DNA of 8,632 bases from Planctomycetaceae bacterium UBA969 (GTDB taxonomy: Bacteria; Planctomycetota; Planctomycetia; Gemmatales; Gemmataceae). Below are positions 1-6,909 of this stretch, piece by piece. The stretch covers positions 1 through 8,632 of the forward strand of contig DBCB01000246.1 of NCBI GenBank assembly GCA_002303765.1. The letters are read 5' to 3'. The translations under genes and the position numbers were made by a program. Below the pieces are notes generated by a model. That model was not told the origin of the DNA. It searched no databases and saw nothing but the letters and a program-made list of their open reading frames with translations. How positions within the stretch are numbered: position 1 is the stretch's first letter; each line of letters starts with the position of its first letter.

Positions 1-1
1 G

Positions 2-832
2 GTTGCTTTCAGCCCCGATGGAAAAACTCTTGCAACTGCAGGATTTGATAACAGCGTTAAGCTGTGGGATTATGCAACCGGAAAAGAAATTCGTACTATT
101 TCCGGCCATACAGGCCCTGTTTATGCGGTTGCCTTTAGCAAAGATGGCAAAACCCTCTATTCTTCAAGCCTGGATACAACCATCAAGGCTTGGAACACTG
201 CGGATGGAAAAATGACTCAGGAACTTAAGGGCCACACCGGAATTGTTGACGGCTTCGCAATCAGCCCAGATGGCAAAACTTTGGCTTCATGCAGCTCCGA
301 CAAATCCGTCAAGCTTTGGAACCTAGCAGATGGCAAAGAATTAAAGACTTTAGGCTCACACGCCAATTCGGTTTACAGTGTTGCCTTTTCCCCAGATGGA
401 AAAACTTTAGCCTCTGCAAGTGCAGACATGACCATAAAAATTTGGGATATAGCATCACAAAAAGAAACAAAATCTCTAAAAGGACCGACCGCTGCGATTA
501 CAGGCGTTGCGTTTACTGATAACAATTCACTCGTTTCAATTGGGCAAGATCGCTTCGTTAGGATATGGAATGCACAAGCCGGAACCGAGACTAAAAAAAT
601 GGGCCCCACTCCAGATGACCTTTACGGTTTGGCACTTTCCAAAGATATTAAAAGCTTGGCAACAAGTGGATATGGTGGGAACGTAGCGATATGGAATTTA
701 GCGGATGGAAAGGCGAGTTTTAATAAAAAGCTTAAACTGTTCGGCGCTTACTGCGTCACTTTTTCTCCTGACGAGAAGTTTTTAATTACCGGGCATGATT
801 CAAGCTTTTTGTTAATCACGCCCATCAAGTAA
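2..832 (+). CDS. WD40-repeat beta-propeller protein, 3' part (5' end outside window)
   Basis: The reading frame is open from base 2 to the TAA at 830-832, giving 276 visible residues. The ATG at 212 is internal to a repeat and is not the start. Seven WD40 units of about 42 residues can be read, with the hallmark [VAF]-SPDGKTLA...D..[VI][KR][IL]W[ND] pattern and a GH or SH dipeptide between early units. Units 1-4 are regular; units 5-7 are more diverged, and the last ends in LLITPIK without the W. Seven units would close one propeller, but the gene may have more repeats or an N-terminal domain (cytochrome c, kinase or signal peptide in planctomycete relatives) beyond the edge. WD40 propellers are protein-interaction scaffolds; no catalytic function can be assigned and the cellular location is unknown. 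It converges on the small lipoprotein gene and is not part of the minus-strand operon. The fold is certain; the role is unknown. Confidence 0.9.
   Translation, partial: VAFSPDGKTLATAGFDNSVKLWDYATGKEIRTISGHTGPVYAVAFSKDGKTLYSSSLDTTIKAWNTADGKMTQELKGHTGIVDGFAISPDGKTLASCSSDKSVKLWNLADGKELKTLGSHANSVYSVAFSPDGKTLASASADMTIKIWDIASQKETKSLKGPTAAITGVAFTDNNSLVSIGQDRFVRIWNAQAGTETKKMGPTPDDLYGLALSKDIKSLATSGYGGNVAIWNLADGKASFNKKLKLFGAYCVTFSPDEKFLITGHDSSFLLITPIK
11..490 (+). repeat. 126-nt tandem coding repeats (WD40 units 1-4)
   Basis: The core 'gatgg(c/a)aaaac' that encodes DGKT recurs at 17, 143, 269 and 395, exactly 126 bases apart each time, which is 42 codons per unit. Nucleotide similarity is high around this core and around the following (A/S)D..(I/V)K.W stretch. 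Later repeats in the gene lose the exact spacing. This is an internal duplication within the WD40 gene, not an independent element. Confidence 0.75.
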
Positions 833-845
833 AACAGGAAGCATT

Positions 846-1037
846 CTACTTGTTATCATTTGAAGTAGGGTTTGAAAAAGGTGAGTTACCTAATTTTTGT
901 GAAACCAACAAAGGATCCGACATCCCCGGATCCTTTGGTGCGTTAGTAACAACCCCAGTTCCTTTGCAACCTAGAACAAATAAAGCAAACGTGGCAGCAG
1001 CAAACACAGGCAAAATCATTCTCATATGCATTTTCAT
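846..1037 (-). CDS. small predicted lipoprotein, 63 aa, function unknown
   Basis: The product starts with a basic n-region (MKMHMRM), a hydrophobic stretch (about residues 8-22) and a lipobox-like FVLGC, with the acceptor cysteine near residue 24. This is a typical lipoprotein signal peptide. The mature part is only about 40 residues, rich in Pro, Ser, Asn and Gly (TNAPKDPGMSDP, SPFSNPTSNDNK), and looks disordered. The first ATG is chosen because GAGG (1043-1046 on the minus strand) lies 5 bases upstream of it; three more in-frame Met codons follow closely. The gene lies 195 bases beyond the stop of the HEAT-like gene on the same strand, so it probably has its own promoter, and it converges with the WD40 gene. 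Short lipoproteins of this type are common and poorly conserved in planctomycetes. I do not recognise a family. The plus-strand frame over the same bases (850-1083) lacks any comparable signal and is treated as a shadow. Confidence 0.72.
   Translation of the reverse strand: MKMHMRMILPVFAAATFALFVLGCKGTGVVTNAPKDPGMSDPLLVSQKLGNSPFSNPTSNDNK
909..937. repeat. perfect 10-bp inverted repeat inside the lipoprotein gene
   Basis: CAAAGGATCC at 909-918 is matched by its exact reverse complement at 928-937, with a 9-base loop (919-927). No T-run follows on either strand, so it is not a standard intrinsic terminator. It lies within codons of the mature lipoprotein. Confidence 0.6.
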
Positions 1038-1232
1038 AGTAACCTCGCTATCGAACTACCATGCATTTAAAACTTACAAATAAATCTACAACAAGAATCA
1101 TACACAAGAGCATTCACTTGAGCAGATTTGAAGATTTTTGCAAATATTTTGGCTAATTAATAGCAGGTAAACTAGATATGACGATTTTAATGCTTTAACA
1201 ATTTGATTTGGCAATACACTTCAACCCAGCGT
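1038..1232. other. AT-rich spacer between lipoprotein gene and operon end
   Basis: This 195-base stretch is strongly AT-rich and holds no convincing coding frame or RNA gene. It must contain the 3' end of the long minus-strand transcript and the leader of the lipoprotein gene. I found no stem followed by a T-run after the stop at 1233, so either termination is factor-dependent or transcription reads through into the lipoprotein gene. Confidence 0.6.
1066..1094 (-). promoter_or_regulatory. weak candidate sigma-70-type promoter for the lipoprotein gene
   Basis: On the minus strand TTGTTG (1089-1094) and TTTAAA (1066-1071) are separated by 17 bases, about 30 bases before the ATG at 1037. Each hexamer matches the consensus only partly, and AT-rich DNA produces such matches by chance. 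It is proposed only because the long gap suggests a separate promoter. Confidence 0.22.
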
Positions 1233-2771
1233 TTACAAATCTTCGCTCAAATGCGCCAAGGCTTCTCTTGCATGAATTGCAACATCAGCATTTGAAGAAT
1301 CCGCTAATTGGTCTAATTCCGGCCAAAGCAGGGATATCCCTTGGGTGGAAATGGTGTGAATGGTTTGGTGTATGGTAAGTGGATCATCACTAAGAAGATT
1401 TCTGGCAAGGGATTGCAGAGATTTTCGTTCGCCCAATCTGGCAAGGGCAGCGGTGGCAGCGAAACTGATTTCCAATTTAGTATCATTACGCATTTTATGA
1501 AGGGTTTTAAGAACCTCTAATCGGTTCACCGGTTCCCACCAACCTAAACTGGTCAACGCTTCTTGAACAACTGAAGAATCCCCACAGTTAGCTAGTTCAA
1601 TTAAGCAATTTTCAGCTTCAATACCGGGGTGATGGCGGAGACATTTGGCAAGGGCGATTGCCTCCAATTTCTTGGCTTTGGGATTACTGTAAAGCCAACT
1701 GAAATTTTTGAAGCGAAATGCAGACTTATAGATGGTTACAAGAGCTCGCCCTTTGTTAGTTTTTTCAAATGCGAATAGTTCCCAGACAAACGATTTGTAA
1801 GGGTAACCCGGATCAGCGAGCCATTCCCAAGCTGAAACAGGCGGAGCACACTTTAAGGAATAGAGGGCGCGTAAAACGTCACGGTGTTCAGCCCAAGATG
1901 ATTTTTCGAGCTGATGCACTAGTGATGTTTGAGCATTGGAAAGATAAGATTTTAAGGCGGATTCAAGTGAATCTAAGCGCATAATTTGCCAGCGAAAATC
2001 TTCAGGGTTTTGTAGATCCCGCTCTAGAACATCATTCATCCCGTGATATCGCCTTAAAAACCTGATCCCATTTTGAAAAAGCACAACAAGTGCTGAACAG
2101 TTATATTGAATGCGATTTTCCCAAACTAGTTCATAAATGCTGCCAATTTTAGCTTCTGCGAATACATCAAGGGATATCCCAGATTGTAAACCATCCATCG
2201 CCAGCGATAACACCACTACTGCAAGATTTCTTTCTTCAGGTATTGGAGATTTAATCAATTCCGAGAAAGAATCAAAACTTACAATCTCTGCAGCAAATAA
2301 AGGTGCAATTGCTAATTCTCTGCGCTGGCAAAGATATTCAACAATCTCAGGAAGTATCTTGTCCCGATTTACCTGCCTTAGTGCGTTGGTTATATCAATT
2401 GCATACCACAAATCTTCGAGTGGATCTTTCGAATGGGTTTTGCCAAATGCTTTTTGCAGAATTTCAAACGCTTGATTCGTACCTAATTCCAAAAGGGACC
2501 GGACCACCACAACATAATCCAAGCCTGGCCTAAGCATGCCCTCGACTTTCATGACCATGCCATTTTCGAGATAATTATTGATCTTATTCTTGGTTTTTTC
2601 CATGAGCCAAACAGGAAGCTCTTCTCCCTGATAGATCTCAAGATGTTGCCTGGAAACAGGAGTAAGGCCGGTAATTTTCTGATTTTCCCCATCACGGCGA
2701 AAGCTTAACACCACAAAAAACATCACCGTAACAACCATAAATAGGCATATCATGATTAACATTGGATCCAT
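1233..2771 (-). CDS. membrane-anchored HEAT-like (alpha-solenoid) protein, 512 aa
   Basis: The start is the ATG at 2769-2771 (MDPMLIMICL), because a perfect AGGAGG lies 5 bases upstream. A longer frame back to 2849 would overlap the end of proA and adds a segment with no comparable ribosome site. Residues 4-23 form one very hydrophobic helix followed by RRDG, which suggests an N-terminal anchor with the rest in the cytoplasm by the positive-inside rule. The remainder is almost wholly helical. The last 150 residues read as HEAT-like helical hairpins, for example FAATAALARLGERKSLQSLA, DDPLTIHQTIHTIS and ADVAIHAREALAHL. The middle (residues 80-360) is diverged helical sequence rich in Trp, Leu and Glu. 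Such solenoids bind proteins; no enzyme motif is visible. It is the last gene of the apparent operon, 40 bases after proA. The exact family is not recognised, and a HEAT/armadillo label is by fold resemblance only. Confidence 0.8.
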   Translation of the reverse strand: MDPMLIMICLFMVVTVMFFVVLSFRRDGENQKITGLTPVSRQHLEIYQGEELPVWLMEKTKNKINNYLENGMVMKVEGMLRPGLDYVVVVRSLLELGTNQAFEILQKAFGKTHSKDPLEDLWYAIDITNALRQVNRDKILPEIVEYLCQRRELAIAPLFAAEIVSFDSFSELIKSPIPEERNLAVVVLSLAMDGLQSGISLDVFAEAKIGSIYELVWENRIQYNCSALVVLFQNGIRFLRRYHGMNDVLERDLQNPEDFRWQIMRLDSLESALKSYLSNAQTSLVHQLEKSSWAEHRDVLRALYSLKCAPPVSAWEWLADPGYPYKSFVWELFAFEKTNKGRALVTIYKSAFRFKNFSWLYSNPKAKKLEAIALAKCLRHHPGIEAENCLIELANCGDSSVVQEALTSLGWWEPVNRLEVLKTLHKMRNDTKLEISFAATAALARLGERKSLQSLARNLLSDDPLTIHQTIHTISTQGISLLWPELDQLADSSNADVAIHAREALAHLSEDL

Positions 2772-2776
2772 GATAA

Positions 2777-2782
2777 CCTCCT
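2777..2782 (-). promoter_or_regulatory. strong Shine-Dalgarno (AGGAGG) deciding the HEAT-like gene start
   Basis: AGGAGG on the minus strand ends 5 bases before the ATG at 2771. It rules in the shorter 512-residue product over the longer reading that begins at 2849 inside the end of proA. Confidence 0.85.
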
Positions 2783-2811
2783 GCCTAAAGTTTGATGTTA
2801 AGGTTGTAAAA

Positions 2812-4071
2812 TCAATCCTGCCTAATATTGCCAATTCCCATGATAACATATTTATACGAAGTTAGTTCATTTAATCCGCAGGGACCGCGCGCATGATACT
2901 TATCGGTACTAATGCCGATTTCTGCCCCCAAGCCTATTTGGCCACCATCATTAAACCTTGAACTAGCGTTAACAATCACGGCTGCAGAATCAATTTCCCT
3001 TACAAATTGCTGGGAAGCGGCCAAACTTGAAGTAACAATCACATCGGTGTGCTTGGAACCATACTTATTGATATGCCTGATCGCATCATCAATATCCCCA
3101 ACAATTTTAACAGAAATAATTAGATCAAGGAACTCTTCTGAAAAATCTTGCTCTGAAGCTAACTTCAAATCTGACACGATAGAACAACTTAATGGGCAAC
3201 CGCGAACCTCCACACCACAAGCGCTTAGTGCCTTATGCAGAACAGGCAAAGCGAGGTGTGCTATTTTTTGGTCGATAAGCATGCTTTCAGCGGCATTACA
3301 AACACCTGGCCTTTGGCACTTCGAATTCACCAAGATTTTTGCAGCCATCTCCAAATCTGCACTCTGTTCAACGTAAACATGGCAGTTCCCATCAAAGTGT
3401 TTCATAACGGGCATAGTTGCTTCAAGTGAAACACGCTTAATAAGTTCTTTACCACCTCGGGGAATAACAAGATCAATTAGATCGGATTTCAACAGCAATT
3501 CACCCACTACTTCACGCTCAGGAATTTGAACAAGTTGAATGGCATCGACTGGAAGGCCAGAGTTAATAAGTTCTGCCTGAAGGATTTCAACCAGAATCTT
3601 ATTAGTGTTTAAAGCTTCTTTGCCTCCGCGTAGGATAATCGCATTTCCACTTTTAAAACTCAGCGCAGCAGCATCAGAGGTAACATTAGGCCTCGACTCA
3701 TAAATAAAAAACAACACACCTAAAGGAACCCCGACTTTGAGCACTTGCAACCCATTAGGGCGAAATCCACCCTTTAAAACCCTGCCAATAGGATCTTCAA
3801 GAGAGGCAATTTCAGCCATCGAACGGGCCATTTCCGTCAATCTTTTAGGAGTAATAGTGAGGCGGTCAATCTGGGAAGCGCTTAGAGAAAATTCCTTGGC
3901 ATTGGAAAGATCAAGCTGGTTTGCATCTCTGATCCTATCAGAAGCATTTAACAATCGAGTCGATGCAGCCAATAGCCAATCGTTCTTGTGCTGGGTGCTT
4001 AAATTTGCAAGTTGAGCAACAGCATTTCTGGCTTTAAAAGCTATTTCCTGAGCGTAGTTTTTAATATCCAT
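2812..4071 (-). CDS. proA: glutamate-5-semialdehyde dehydrogenase (gamma-glutamyl phosphate reductase)
   Basis: ProA reduces gamma-glutamyl phosphate with NADPH to glutamate-5-semialdehyde, the second step of proline synthesis from glutamate, in the cytoplasm. The 419-residue product matches the usual ProA length of about 417. Diagnostic motifs in order are PLGVLFFIYESRPNVTSDAA, SGNAIILRGGKEA, VIPRGGKELI, KHFDGNCHVYV, the catalytic-cysteine motif QRPGVCNAAE (Cys about 258) and FNDGGQIGLGAEIGIST followed by HARGP.GL..LT near the C-terminus. Nothing appears missing. The start is ambiguous: AGGTGG at 4081-4086 lies 9 bases before the ATG at 4071 and 6 bases before a TTG at 4074. I prefer ATG; the difference is one residue. 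It follows the cdaR-like gene by 25 bases, so it is probably cotranscribed. The kinase partner proB, which makes its labile substrate, is not in the window. Confidence 0.97.
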   Translation of the reverse strand: MDIKNYAQEIAFKARNAVAQLANLSTQHKNDWLLAASTRLLNASDRIRDANQLDLSNAKEFSLSASQIDRLTITPKRLTEMARSMAEIASLEDPIGRVLKGGFRPNGLQVLKVGVPLGVLFFIYESRPNVTSDAAALSFKSGNAIILRGGKEALNTNKILVEILQAELINSGLPVDAIQLVQIPEREVVGELLLKSDLIDLVIPRGGKELIKRVSLEATMPVMKHFDGNCHVYVEQSADLEMAAKILVNSKCQRPGVCNAAESMLIDQKIAHLALPVLHKALSACGVEVRGCPLSCSIVSDLKLASEQDFSEEFLDLIISVKIVGDIDDAIRHINKYGSKHTDVIVTSSLAASQQFVREIDSAAVIVNASSRFNDGGQIGLGAEIGISTDKYHARGPCGLNELTSYKYVIMGIGNIRQD

Positions 4072-4096
4072 CAAACAATTCCACCTAGAGTTTTAA

Positions 4097-5143
4097 TCAG
4101 GGGGCCGCACCTAATGGGCCTGGAGTTTTCTTGGCACCCTCTAATGGTATTAATTCTATGGTTCTTTCCCTAGCAAACTCTTCCAGTAATAAAAATTCTC
4201 GAGGAAGTTGCAATTTAACAGACTCCACATTCAACCCTGGGGTACCTGGCCTTGCGGTAAGATCGATATAGGCAAGGATCTTAGGAAGATCACTTAAAAC
4301 CGGGCCTTGTATTTTAATATCTAATTTCGCGGACCGTTCATCAGTAAACCTTGGCTTAAATGCAAAATTAGAAGGGCAAAGAAAGCGAATGGAAACATCA
4401 GAAAGATCGTAAGTCTTTTTTGGTTCAGGAATAGATCTAATCAAAACTTTCGCAGGCAAAACCCGCACGGGCTTTCCTTCAAGTTCCTCCACCACAGAAA
4501 CACGAACAGACTGTGAAACATTGTTTTGAAAACCCATTGGGCTAAATGGGATAGCAGTAAAATGCGTGGGCATACTTTTTGTGCGTTCTAATATTTCAAT
4601 GGGCCCCTTGACCAATACAGATGCAGGCTCGATTAAAATCTGATTTAACACCGAACCTTCCATCCCACTCTCTAATCGAACAGGAATTAACTTCTCTCCC
4701 ACCCGGTACACTGTTACTGGAATTTTATTTTTACCATCTACCAACCTTGCACGTACACCTTGAGGAACCGGGATATCACTTTCTGATATTACAACATTAT
4801 CGCCAAACTTATATTCCCCCAACCGGTCTTCAGTAACACTGTATTCAATTTTTGAAACGCATTCATCATGTTCAAGAGACCTTTGAAACTCGCGAATTTT
4901 TAATGGTGACCCCGAAAAAGAAACACGGACTTTCATATTTGAAACAACATCAAGCATAAAATGATCTTGCTGCAGAGAATTTAGTGTAACCACAACAGGG
5001 ATAGTTACATTATCAATAATTTCTTGGTCGCGATTGCTACCGTAAAGCCATGCCATCAGTGCCAAGGCAAAGGCCACTGCAAGAGAGCTAAACCGATCAA
5101 CCCATTTAAACTTCAGCCAATTCGAGAGAATTTTATAATCCAC
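4097..5143 (-). CDS. cdaR: YbbR/CdaR-like membrane-anchored protein, probable CdaA regulator
   Basis: In Firmicutes CdaR (YbbR) binds the diadenylate cyclase CdaA and modulates its activity from outside the membrane. This 348-residue product has a basic N-terminus (KFKWVDR), one transmembrane helix (about residues 19-35) and a beta-rich extracytoplasmic region. Three YbbR-like modules can be read at about 45-148, 149-237 and 245-335, with recurring VxVxGP or VxVSFSG strands (VRVSFSG, VLVKGP, IKIQGP). The tail is Pro/Gly-rich. The start is GTG at 5141-5143, supported by GAGGT (5152-5156) 8 bases upstream. It begins 21 bases after the cdaA stop, the conserved cdaA-cdaR order, which is the main support for the functional call. 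Sequence similarity outside the module strands is low, so the gene symbol is by family and context. Confidence 0.85.
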   Translation of the reverse strand: MDYKILSNWLKFKWVDRFSSLAVAFALALMAWLYGSNRDQEIIDNVTIPVVVTLNSLQQDHFMLDVVSNMKVRVSFSGSPLKIREFQRSLEHDECVSKIEYSVTEDRLGEYKFGDNVVISESDIPVPQGVRARLVDGKNKIPVTVYRVGEKLIPVRLESGMEGSVLNQILIEPASVLVKGPIEILERTKSMPTHFTAIPFSPMGFQNNVSQSVRVSVVEELEGKPVRVLPAKVLIRSIPEPKKTYDLSDVSIRFLCPSNFAFKPRFTDERSAKLDIKIQGPVLSDLPKILAYIDLTARPGTPGLNVESVKLQLPREFLLLEEFARERTIELIPLEGAKKTPGPLGAAP

Positions 5144-5164
5144 TTTAATGTACCTCGCAACTGA

Positions 5165-6010
5165 TCAAGCTACTCTATCTGCTTCTTGATTTTCGTTTGC
5201 ATTTTCTTTGATTTCTCGAACATGTGCAGTACTAGATTCAAGAAGTTCAGCCAACCTTCGAGAAAGATTTTCTCTAGGAACTACTTCTAATCGCCCTGCT
5301 GAAGCCAAAGTAATCCGTCCAGTTTCTTCACTAACAACAAGCAAAATTGCATCAGTTTCTTCACTAGTACCCAAAGCAGCCCTATGCCTCATACCATGCA
5401 GGTTTTTAGAACTCACTTCGACGGGAGATAATGGCAACTGACACCCAGCAGCTACGATCCTACCATTACTTACAATCATAGCACCATCATGAAGCGGGCT
5501 TTGTTTTTGAAAAATAGCACGGATTAAAAGGGGGGAAACTTCAGCATCAACCCGAGTTCCTGTTTCAACATAAACCGTAAGAGGAATTTCCCTCTCGATA
5601 GCAATCAATGCGCCTACAAATTGCCCTGCAAGAACCTCTGCAGCATCCGAAAGTTTATCAACAACAGGGCGTTTGCTGGAAGAGGTGATGGCATACAAAA
5701 CACCGTATTTCCCCAACCACATCAAGCCCCTCCTTAATTCGGGCTGAAAAATAACAAGCAAGGCAAGGAGCATGGTAGCTAGTAGATAATCAAGGATTCT
5801 GCCAACAACAGTTAGGTTGAAGATACTGACAAGAATTTGGGCAGAAAGAAAGATACCAACCACAACTAACCCAAAGGCACGCACAACCCCCATGCCTCGA
5901 CTTCGCCCTAGGAATTGGAGCAGGAAGAAAATAGCGACAGCAAGGATTGCGATTTGCACAATCGCCCTTGCATCAAGCATTTCCCAAGTGTGAAGGATTC
6001 TTTCATACAA
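5165..6010 (-). CDS. cdaA: membrane diadenylate cyclase CdaA (c-di-AMP synthase)
   Basis: CdaA condenses two ATP into cyclic di-AMP at the inner face of the cytoplasmic membrane. The 281-residue product has three N-terminal transmembrane helices (about 18-35, 42-63 and 70-88), followed by the conserved VIFQPELRRGL junction (86-96) and a DAC domain. The catalytic DGA motif is present in SPLHDGAMIV (D175-A177) and the RHR motif in MRHRAALG (208-210). VSEETG (226-231) is the third family hallmark, so the enzyme should be active. Length matches known CdaA proteins of about 270-280 residues. The C-terminal 40 residues are charged and helical. The start is TTG at 6008-6010, with GGGGAG 8 bases upstream; the next in-frame ATG (5980) lacks a good ribosome site and would trim the N-terminus. 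It sits 26 bases after folP and 21 bases before cdaR, so it is translated from the same message. Confidence 0.96.
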   Translation of the reverse strand: MYERILHTWEMLDARAIVQIAILAVAIFFLLQFLGRSRGMGVVRAFGLVVVGIFLSAQILVSIFNLTVVGRILDYLLATMLLALLVIFQPELRRGLMWLGKYGVLYAITSSSKRPVVDKLSDAAEVLAGQFVGALIAIEREIPLTVYVETGTRVDAEVSPLLIRAIFQKQSPLHDGAMIVSNGRIVAAGCQLPLSPVEVSSKNLHGMRHRAALGTSEETDAILLVVSEETGRITLASAGRLEVVPRENLSRRLAELLESSTAHVREIKENANENQEADRVA

Positions 6011-6018
6011 AATAAAGG

Positions 6019-6024
6019 CTCCCC
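6019..6024 (-). promoter_or_regulatory. Shine-Dalgarno (GGGGAG) supporting the TTG start of cdaA
   Basis: GGGGAG on the minus strand ends 8 bases before TTG at 6010. No ATG in the correct frame is placed suitably behind it, so the non-ATG start is the best reading. Confidence 0.6.
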
Positions 6025-6036
6025 AACGTTAAACAA

Positions 6037-6897
6037 TTAAAGTACAGGATTTTGTTTCATAGTAAAAGATTGTAACGCTTTAATGGTTGTCACGAGGTCT
6101 CTCGCCTGAATAACATCATGTACTCTAAAAATCTGTGCAGAATCATGCAATAAAGAATAAGACAAGACAGCAAGTGTTCCCGCAAGCCTTTCCTCCATTT
6201 TTCTTCCTAATAAAGTCTGGAGGAACTTTTTACGAGAAACTCCAAGGCAAATAGGCAATCCTATTTTTTTCAAAGAAGTAAACCCGGTAATCAGTTCAAG
6301 ATTATGATCATAAGTTTTTCCAAACCCTATACCCGGATCAATGCTTACCGACAAAGGATCAACACCAGCCATAACCATTATCTGATACCGCTGGCTCAAA
6401 AAGCTTGTAACCTCAGCGACAACATCATCGTAGGATGGATTTTGCTGCATATTTGCAGGGGTTCCTTTAATATGCATTATAACCCAGCTACAAGTTTTCT
6501 TCGCTGCCAACTCCAACATTGCAGGATCAAAAGTAAGGGCACTAATATCGTTAATTATATGGGCGCCGAGATCTATCGCTGCCTCTGCAACTTGACTTTT
6601 AGTCGTATCAACTGAAATACAGGAAGTGAGCCTTCCTGCCAACTTTTCAATTACAGGAAGAATTCTTGCTTTTTCATCATCAAGGGAAACAGGAATGGCC
6701 CCGGGCCTAGTGGATTCCCCACCAATATCGATTATATCTGCGCCCTGATCTTCCATTCGTAAAGCATGATCAACGGCAGAAGCAATGGAGAAATGTGCTC
6801 CACCATCGGAAAAGCTATCTGGCGTAACATTAAGAATGCCCATGACTAATGGGCGTTCTGTAAGATTGAATAATTTGTCTTTAACTTTCCAAAACAT
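6037..6897 (-). CDS. folP: dihydropteroate synthase
   Basis: FolP joins 6-hydroxymethyl-dihydropterin diphosphate to p-aminobenzoate, giving dihydropteroate in folate synthesis, and is the sulfonamide target. The 286-residue product is a full TIM-barrel enzyme. Visible motifs are MGILNVTPDSFSDGG (19-33), GADIIDIGGESTRPG (52-66), ISVDTTK (94-100), IINDISA (114-120), MHIKGTPANMQ (141-151), DPGIGFGKT (187-195), LGVSRKKFL (218-226) and RVHDV (258-262). All pterin, diphosphate and PABA binding elements are in place; MHIKG in place of the commoner MHMxG is conservative. The ATG at 6897 is preceded by GGAG (6905-6908) at 7 bases, only 12 bases after the lptE-like stop. A folP-cdaA neighbourhood is found in several phyla. 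No second folate gene is visible. Confidence 0.97.
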   Translation of the reverse strand: MFWKVKDKLFNLTERPLVMGILNVTPDSFSDGGAHFSIASAVDHALRMEDQGADIIDIGGESTRPGAIPVSLDDEKARILPVIEKLAGRLTSCISVDTTKSQVAEAAIDLGAHIINDISALTFDPAMLELAAKKTCSWVIMHIKGTPANMQQNPSYDDVVAEVTSFLSQRYQIMVMAGVDPLSVSIDPGIGFGKTYDHNLELITGFTSLKKIGLPICLGVSRKKFLQTLLGRKMEERLAGTLAVLSYSLLHDSAQIFRVHDVIQARDLVTTIKALQSFTMKQNPVL

Positions 6898-6909
6898 TCG
6901 AAGACTCCA

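Noticed and set aside
212..832. WD40 gene starting at the ATG at 212
   Set aside because: The same frame is open upstream to the window edge and encodes two more WD40 units, so this Met is internal.
846..868. Stem CTACTT/AAGTAG as an intrinsic terminator
   Set aside because: The stem is only 6 bp with an 11-base loop and has no T-run on either strand.
850..1083. 77-codon plus-strand frame antisense to the lipoprotein gene
   Set aside because: It starts with TTG, lacks a ribosome site and overlaps a minus-strand gene with a clear lipoprotein signal and Shine-Dalgarno.
2772..2849. N-terminal extension of the HEAT-like gene to 2849
   Set aside because: It would overlap the proA end by 38 bases, whereas the ATG at 2771 has a perfect AGGAGG at 5 bases and begins directly with the membrane helix.
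2912..3376. 154-codon plus-strand frame
   Set aside because: It lies wholly inside proA, whose motifs are intact on the minus strand; its own product shows no family features.
6011..6036. c-di-AMP riboswitch or other leader element ahead of cdaA
   Set aside because: The folP-cdaA gap is 26 bases, too short for a riboswitch, and holds just a ribosome site.
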